From Ectothiorhodospiraceae bacterium (GTDB lineage Bacteria; Pseudomonadota; Gammaproteobacteria; SZUA-152): a DNA stretch of 56,068 nucleotides. Each line of letters starts with the position of its first letter. The stretch's first letter is position 1. The stretch is from assembly GCA_002401775.2 (NCBI GenBank), contig NVUB02000160.1:1-56068 (forward strand), written 5' to 3'. A model generated the notes under the pieces. It saw only the letters and a program-made list of their open reading frames with translations. It was not told the origin of the DNA and did not search any database. The translations under genes and the position numbers were made by a program. Shown one piece after another: positions 51,900 through 56,068 of the stretch.

Positions 51900-52029
51900 A
51901 TCAGGGGTGCGTATTAAAGCGGGTGACCCGCACTGAGTCAAGCCCGATATGAACTATTCCTGCACCCAACGGCGATAAAATCCACTATAATTGCCAAACG
52001 ACACCTCAACAGCGATAAATTACAACACA

Positions 52030-53100
52030 ATGGCACAAACAACCACAGACCACGACCAATACCAACTGGTCGAAACTCACCTGCAAACTCGCAACACCAA
52101 CGGCACCACTCAGTGCGATCTGTGTCTGTGGCGCTGCAAACTTTCTCATGGCCAGCGGGGCTTTTGTCAGGCCCATGTGAACCGTCACGGGACTTTGTAC
52201 AACCTTAGCTACGGTATTTTGTCTGCCATCGACATCGGCCCCATCGAAGACAAACCGGTAAAGCACTTTCGACCGGGCACGCAAGTGATGTCGGTGGGCA
52301 GTTATGGTTGTAACTTCCGCTGCGGCGGTTGCCACAATCTGGAAATTTCCTGGGGTGTAGAAGCCCTCGACGATCTGGCCAAAGGCCAGTCTACAGCCGC
52401 TTATGTCAGCCCTGAGCGTTTGGTTGCGGCAGCGTTACGTCATGGTGTCGACGGCATTGCTTTTACTTATTCAGAGCCCGCGGTGTGGCTGGAGTACGTT
52501 GTCGACGTGGCAAAACTGGCCCGCAAGGCGGGTTTGTACACGGTGTATGTCTCTAACAGCTTTGTCACCGACGAAGCGCTGGAGATTGTGGCAAAGCATG
52601 TGGACGTGCTGTGCTCGGACGTGAAAAGCCTCAGCGATGCCTTTTACAAGGACATTTGCCCCGTCGCCACCGTCAAGGAAGTGCTCGGCAGCATTGCCAA
52701 AGCCAAGCAGCTGGGCATGCACGTTGAAGTCCGCACTAATGTGATTCCCGGCAAAAATGATTCTCCAGAAGAATTGGCCAATATTGCCGCCTGGGTGCGT
52801 GACAGCCTGGGAGCCGATAGCCCCTGGCACATTACTAAATTTTTCCCCGCGTACAAGTTATCAGACGTACCGCCCACGCCCACTGAAATCCTACACACTG
52901 CCGCCGACCTGGGGCGCAAAGCGGGCCTTCAGAATGTCTATTTATACGACGATAAGGGGTGTGACTGTGCGGAAACTAACATGCCTGTCGCCGCTTATCT
53001 TGATGACGACCCACTGGCCGTACACACCATCAAAAAATGCGCCGCTGACTGTTGTGAGGACGAAGGCATTTTGCTGAAAAAATATGAACAAAACCCTTAA
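52030..53100 (+). CDS. amrS: AmmeMemoRadiSam radical SAM enzyme (AmrS-like)
   Basis: A 356-residue radical SAM protein. It has an N-terminal cysteine cluster (CDLCLWRCKLSHGQRGFCQ), the [4Fe-4S] motif CNFRCGGCHN near residue 100, and the usual TIM-barrel segments (IAFTYSEPAVWLEY, VSNSFVTDEAL, EVRTNVIPGKNDS). This is the AmrS/PflA-like enzyme of the AMMECR1-MEMO-radical SAM system, whose reaction is unsettled. Partners AmrA and AmrB are not adjacent. The C-terminus is unusually cysteine-rich (KGCDCAETN, CAADCCEDE). ATG at 52030 is used; an upstream TTG at 51991 is possible. Confidence 0.85.
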   Translation: MAQTTTDHDQYQLVETHLQTRNTNGTTQCDLCLWRCKLSHGQRGFCQAHVNRHGTLYNLSYGILSAIDIGPIEDKPVKHFRPGTQVMSVGSYGCNFRCGGCHNLEISWGVEALDDLAKGQSTAAYVSPERLVAAALRHGVDGIAFTYSEPAVWLEYVVDVAKLARKAGLYTVYVSNSFVTDEALEIVAKHVDVLCSDVKSLSDAFYKDICPVATVKEVLGSIAKAKQLGMHVEVRTNVIPGKNDSPEELANIAAWVRDSLGADSPWHITKFFPAYKLSDVPPTPTEILHTAADLGRKAGLQNVYLYDDKGCDCAETNMPVAAYLDDDPLAVHTIKKCAADCCEDEGILLKKYEQNP

Positions 53101-53126
53101 TAATCACTTTAGGCATCATTAGCTTA

Positions 53127-53699
53127 ATGTTGCCAGCTCACAACCAGGCTTTTTTGTTATTGTGCCTTTTTTGCCTGGGCGTCATGGTAGCGGGCATCAC
53201 GGCACCTATAAACGCCGCTGAGGTATACCGCTGGAAAGATGACTCAGGCAAAATCGTGTATGGCGATAAACCGCCCAACGACAAGCCCAGCACGCCTGTT
53301 ACCGTTAAAAATACGGAAAACACCGGTGCACAATTTGCCACGACAGGACAGGTGAAAAAACTAGAACGCGACGCCCAAAAAGGTCGTCGCGCAACACGTT
53401 CACCCCCCCCTCGCACCGACGGCCACTGTCGGAGCTACGTCAGCCAGCTCAACAGGGTCGAAATCTTTCTGGAACACACCAACACACCGCGTGACCAGTT
53501 GAAAGCCCGCGACTTGCGCAAACTGATCAAAAAAGAATGCAGCCGGAAGCTTCTGACTCAGAAATTTGATGACTCTCAGTGCAAGCGGTACCGTAAAAGC
53601 TTAACTAAAACCGAGATTTTTCTCGAGCACACACCCTCGCCTCGCGACGAGTTCAAAGCCAGAGACTTACGCATTCAGATTGCCCGGGAATGTCGTTAG
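53127..53699 (+). CDS. exported DUF4124 protein with duplicated Cys module
   Basis: A 190-residue protein with a signal peptide (AFLLLCLFCLGVMVAGITAPINAAE) and an N-terminal DUF4124 segment (VYRWKDDSGKIVYGDKPP). The C-terminal half consists of two copies of a roughly 38-residue unit, about 107-146 and 150-189. Each starts with Cys, contains IFLEHT-x2-PRD-x3-KARDLR and ends EC or ECR. The duplicated module is not one I recognise; the paired cysteines suggest a disulfide-bonded helical hairpin in the periplasm. It follows amrS after 26 bases. Confidence 0.72.
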   Translation: MLPAHNQAFLLLCLFCLGVMVAGITAPINAAEVYRWKDDSGKIVYGDKPPNDKPSTPVTVKNTENTGAQFATTGQVKKLERDAQKGRRATRSPPPRTDGHCRSYVSQLNRVEIFLEHTNTPRDQLKARDLRKLIKKECSRKLLTQKFDDSQCKRYRKSLTKTEIFLEHTPSPRDEFKARDLRIQIARECR

Positions 53700-53752
53700 C
53701 GCCTTCTTTCCACAATAACGTTGCAAAAAAAGTTTGGCGTAGAAAATAACCG

Positions 53753-54025
53753 CTACGAAGAAGGCGGAACATACCCTTCAGGCGCATCACTGCCACCGCC
53801 AAATAAAAACTTCTCCATCTCAGCTTCGAGGAATTCCCGTGCCTTTGGCTCGATAACCGACAAGCGGTTTTCGTTAATCAACATGGTTTGATGCTGCATC
53901 CACTGTTGCCAGCCCTCTTTGGACACACTCTCTAAAATACGCTGGCCCTTTTCACCCGGAAACGGCGCGCGATCCATTCCTTCTGCTTCTTTTCCCAATT
54001 TAACGCAATTCAGCATTTTACCCAT
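53753..54025 (-). CDS. yggX: YggX, Fe(II) trafficking/oxidative damage protection protein
   Basis: A 90-residue protein from MGKMLNCVKLGKEAEGMD with the conserved cysteine, PFPGEKGQRI, GWQQWMQHQTMLINENRL and the tail PEGYVPPSS. It matches YggX throughout. It is thought to handle labile iron and protect Fe-S proteins from superoxide. ATG at 54025 is the family start; an upstream codon at 54040 is rejected. It lies downstream of mutY on the same strand, as in E. coli. Confidence 0.94.
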   Translation of the reverse strand: MGKMLNCVKLGKEAEGMDRAPFPGEKGQRILESVSKEGWQQWMQHQTMLINENRLSVIEPKAREFLEAEMEKFLFGGGSDAPEGYVPPSS

Positions 54026-54086
54026 CGAATTTTCCTTCACTTGTATGTTAATTCTATCTTATTCAAGCAATACCACCGCAACCTGT

Positions 54087-55223
54087 TCAGGTGGGCTGCT
54101 TAACTTTTACTTTTTCCAATAACCGCGAAACGGGGGCTGGCAAGCCGCCCAATTCGGCGCTGCCTTTATACCAGACCCAATCCGGGCCTTCCATGACAGA
54201 CATTGTGGGGGAATTATTGTTAACGGCTTGCCCCACCGCTAACGCCTCAATCACAACGGGGGTAATATCCAGATGAAAATGGCTAAATGTATGTCGTACC
54301 ATTGGCCAGCGCTGTTGCTCCGCAACGGCAAACCCCAGATTTTTTTCGCACCACTGCGACACGTCGTCACCCACGGGCACTTCCGGCAAACTGAGCAAAC
54401 CGCCCCAAATTCCCGTCGGTGGACGCCTTTGCAACAACACCTCACTATCGTCATTTGCCAATATCAGCATTTGAGTCTCACGCACGGGGATCGCCTTTTT
54501 GGGTTTTTTACCCGGATAATCGCTCTGCTGACCCTCGGCATAAGCCCTGCAACTTTCCTTCAGCGGGCAAGCCTCGCAACGCGGACGCGAGCGCGAGCAG
54601 ATACTCGCGCCTAAATCCATCATCGCCTGATTAAAGTCCGCCACACGCTTAGCGGGCGTCAAATACTCAGAGTGCCGCCACAGTTTTTCTGCCACCGCCG
54701 TCTTTCCTGGCCAGCCGGGTTCTGTAAATACACGCGCTAACACGCGCTTCACATTACCATCCAGAATAGCGTGGTGCTGATTCAGCGCCAACGACAAAAT
54801 CGCCCCGGCGGTGGAACGGCCGATACCCGGCAGCGCCAGCACCTCATCAAATCTAACCGGGAATTCGCCGCCGTGTTCATCGCGCACAACCTGTGCAGCC
54901 TTGTGTAAATTGCGAGCGCGCGCGTAATACCCCAACCCGGCCCACAAACCCAGCACGGCATCGAGAGGCGCGTCTGCCAATGTTGCCACCGTGGGAAAGC
55001 GCGCCATAAAGGCTTCAAAGTAAGGGATCACCGTCGTCACTTGGGTCTGCTGCAACATGATTTCCGAAACCCATACACGATAAGCCGACTTTTCTTGCTG
55101 CCAAGGCAAATGCTTTCGGCCATGCTCGTCAAACCAGCCTAATACGGATTGCGAAAATGCCTTCGCACTGACGGCTTTATTTTTTGATATTTTTATCGTT
55201 GTCTTTATTGTTGTCAACGCCAT
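54087..55223 (-). CDS. mutY: MutY adenine DNA glycosylase
   Basis: A 378-residue glycosylase: [19 protein letters not shown], the helix-hairpin-helix [16 protein letters not shown] with the catalytic Asp shortly after ([11 protein letters not shown]), [25 protein letters not shown] giving the C-x6-C-x2-C-x5-C [4Fe-4S] cluster, and a C-terminal NUDIX-like domain for 8-oxoG recognition ([19 protein letters not shown]). It removes A opposite 8-oxoguanine. Start at MALTTIK (55223) is more plausible than 55247, whose added residues are not conserved. yggX follows. Confidence 0.93.
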   Translation of the reverse strand: MALTTIKTTIKISKNKAVSAKAFSQSVLGWFDEHGRKHLPWQQEKSAYRVWVSEIMLQQTQVTTVIPYFEAFMARFPTVATLADAPLDAVLGLWAGLGYYARARNLHKAAQVVRDEHGGEFPVRFDEVLALPGIGRSTAGAILSLALNQHHAILDGNVKRVLARVFTEPGWPGKTAVAEKLWRHSEYLTPAKRVADFNQAMMDLGASICSRSRPRCEACPLKESCRAYAEGQQSDYPGKKPKKAIPVRETQMLILANDDSEVLLQRRPPTGIWGGLLSLPEVPVGDDVSQWCEKNLGFAVAEQQRWPMVRHTFSHFHLDITPVVIEALAVGQAVNNNSPTMSVMEGPDWVWYKGSAELGGLPAPVSRLLEKVKVKQPT

Positions 55224-55319
55224 TCTCTTTTCAATTTTTCTTTTCAAACGCTCTTTTCAAGCTCACTTTGATGTTAACTATTGATTTAAACCGCCAGCAA
55301 AGTCAGAATCCACACCATT

Positions 55320-55700
55320 ATGGCCGAGATTAAACAAACACCCGTCACCCTCAAAGATAACGACGACAAAACCACGCCCGGTCAACTGCAAACTACGTGG
55401 TTTAATCATAACGATTGTGTAAAACGGGGTTTGACGAAGCTCGGCCTGTTTTGGCTATTGGCGCTGGGCTCAGTCCCCATTGTATTTGCCCACTGGGTAC
55501 TGGTTCCCGGCTTATTGATCGCGGGGCCGTGGATGGGATACACCACGTACAAAATGAAACGACGCCATGACCACATCAGCGGCAACTGCCCGTCTTGCCA
55601 GGCCGAAATCAAAATAAAAACCGAAGCTAAACAAAGCCTGACCATGTGGACCTATTGCCCCACCTGCAATACCCCCCTGCAAATTGCCGAAAACAACTAA
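55320..55700 (+). CDS. two-TM protein with C-terminal zinc ribbon
   Basis: A 126-residue protein with a polar N-terminus (1-38), two hydrophobic segments (about 40-58 and 60-75), a basic turn (KMKRRHDH) and a zinc-ribbon-like C-terminus with two CxxC pairs (NCPSCQ and YCPTCN, 22 residues apart). No close family is recognised. Similar small membrane zinc-ribbon proteins are common near housekeeping genes. It is divergent from mutY. Confidence 0.65.
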   Translation: MAEIKQTPVTLKDNDDKTTPGQLQTTWFNHNDCVKRGLTKLGLFWLLALGSVPIVFAHWVLVPGLLIAGPWMGYTTYKMKRRHDHISGNCPSCQAEIKIKTEAKQSLTMWTYCPTCNTPLQIAENN

Positions 55701-55742
55701 CCGCTCGACCCGAAACCTCAACCCAACCTTTAGTGATTGTAT

Positions 55743-55841
55743 ATGCGCCCGATACTAGCCTTGTTTGTAGTTGCCCTCATGATTTGTTCAGGCCTCACCG
55801 CCGTAGGGCTTTTATTATTTCAGATGGGAATGTTTGATTAA
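55743..55841 (+). CDS. candidate 32-residue single-TM peptide
   Basis: ATG at 55743 to TAA at 55839-55841 gives a 32-residue peptide that is almost one continuous TM helix (MRPILALFVVALMICSGL, then TAVGLLLFQMGMFD). It lies 42 bases after the zinc-ribbon gene on the same strand. The hydrophobic composition is far from random, but the ribosome site is weak (TAGTGATTG). Confidence 0.35.
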   Translation: MRPILALFVVALMICSGLTAVGLLLFQMGMFD

Positions 55842-55880
55842 ACGCCCGTTACTAGCCCTGAGTGCAGAGGCCTAGCACTT

Positions 55881-55948
55881 TGTAGAAGAAGCTTCAGCCT
55901 CGATCACCGCTCCGAATGCACTGCTCGCGGCTAAAGCCACTCCTTGTA
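55881..55948. repeat. diverged REP pair (BIME-like)
   Basis: GTAGAAGAAGCTTCAGCCTC (near 55882-55901) and CGCGGCTAAAGCCACTCC (near 55926-55943) are facing, mutated copies of the REP seen at 30656-30714. It sits in the gene-free end of the window (55842-56068). Confidence 0.6.
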
Positions 55949-56068
55949 TCTCTCAGATATTAGTGATTAGCTATTACTATATCATGGGGAGTCAGTAAGA
56001 CTGGGCCGCTCCTAAGCACATAGATGCTGTTTCGTAGATTAGCCTGCTGACTTTTTTATCGTTAATAA

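Overview
The window is chromosomal DNA of a gammaproteobacterium. The order def-fmt-rsmB-DUF4390-ntrY-ntrX-trkA-trkH facing LysM-dprA-smg, plus cysB, slyX, DUF3301, mutY-yggX, the FadE/FadI/FadJ beta-oxidation set, a trans-acting globin and NsrR, is typical of aquatic, non-enteric gammaproteobacteria. A Cellvibrionales- or Marinobacter-like lineage is my inference, since no rRNA or marker phylogeny is available here.

Positions 1-11500 are accessory, AT-rich and decaying. They hold several copies or fragments of one Y1 (RAYT, IS200-like) transposase, a T6SS amidase effector/immunity pair (tae4 with an internal stop, tai4 intact), VapBC and YefM-YoeB toxin-antitoxin modules with recognisable operators, and a small two-TM SLATT-like membrane protein. 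Next comes a lipid/oxidoreductase cluster: a flavin monooxygenase, an alpha/beta hydrolase, an NTF2-like protein and a delta-9 desaturase split by one nonsense codon. The region ends with an ISAs1-family insertion sequence whose transposase is frameshifted. Small promoter-proximal genes separated by structured DNA ending in GTTAG cores suggest an integron-type cassette array without its integrase (a CALIN). This is unproven.

Positions 11550-21095 form a minus-strand fatty-acid degradation block: yiiX-like, fadE, fadI, fadJ, fadD and a YciA-like thioesterase. Positions 21591-30418 carry envelope and signalling genes (Bax-like, polysaccharide deacetylase, tandem rhodanese, PilZ, HDOD, Sel1), then cysB, a methyltransferase, slyX and DUF3301.

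Positions 30966-44988 are the conserved core: one long minus-strand run from def to trkH, divergent from LysM-dprA-smg. Positions 45076-47334 hold a nitric-oxide response unit: a truncated haemoglobin followed by a 2Fe-2S/FAD/NAD reductase, divergent from nsrR, with two NsrR-type palindromes between them. This is in effect a flavohaemoglobin split into two genes. prkB follows, with a strong terminator.

Positions 49212-51899 are a small island bounded by a 50-bp direct repeat of the 3' end of tRNA-Phe. It carries a two-TM/GAF protein gene frameshifted in an A8 tract and no visible integrase. The window closes with an AmrS-like radical SAM gene, a DUF4124 protein with an internal duplication, yggX and mutY, a zinc-ribbon membrane protein, a tiny membrane ORF and a REP-type repeat pair.

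The main biological themes are a cassette-like defence and competition region in decay, a split NO-detoxification system under NsrR, and a tRNA-Phe island. RAYT fragments and REP-like palindromes occur together throughout.
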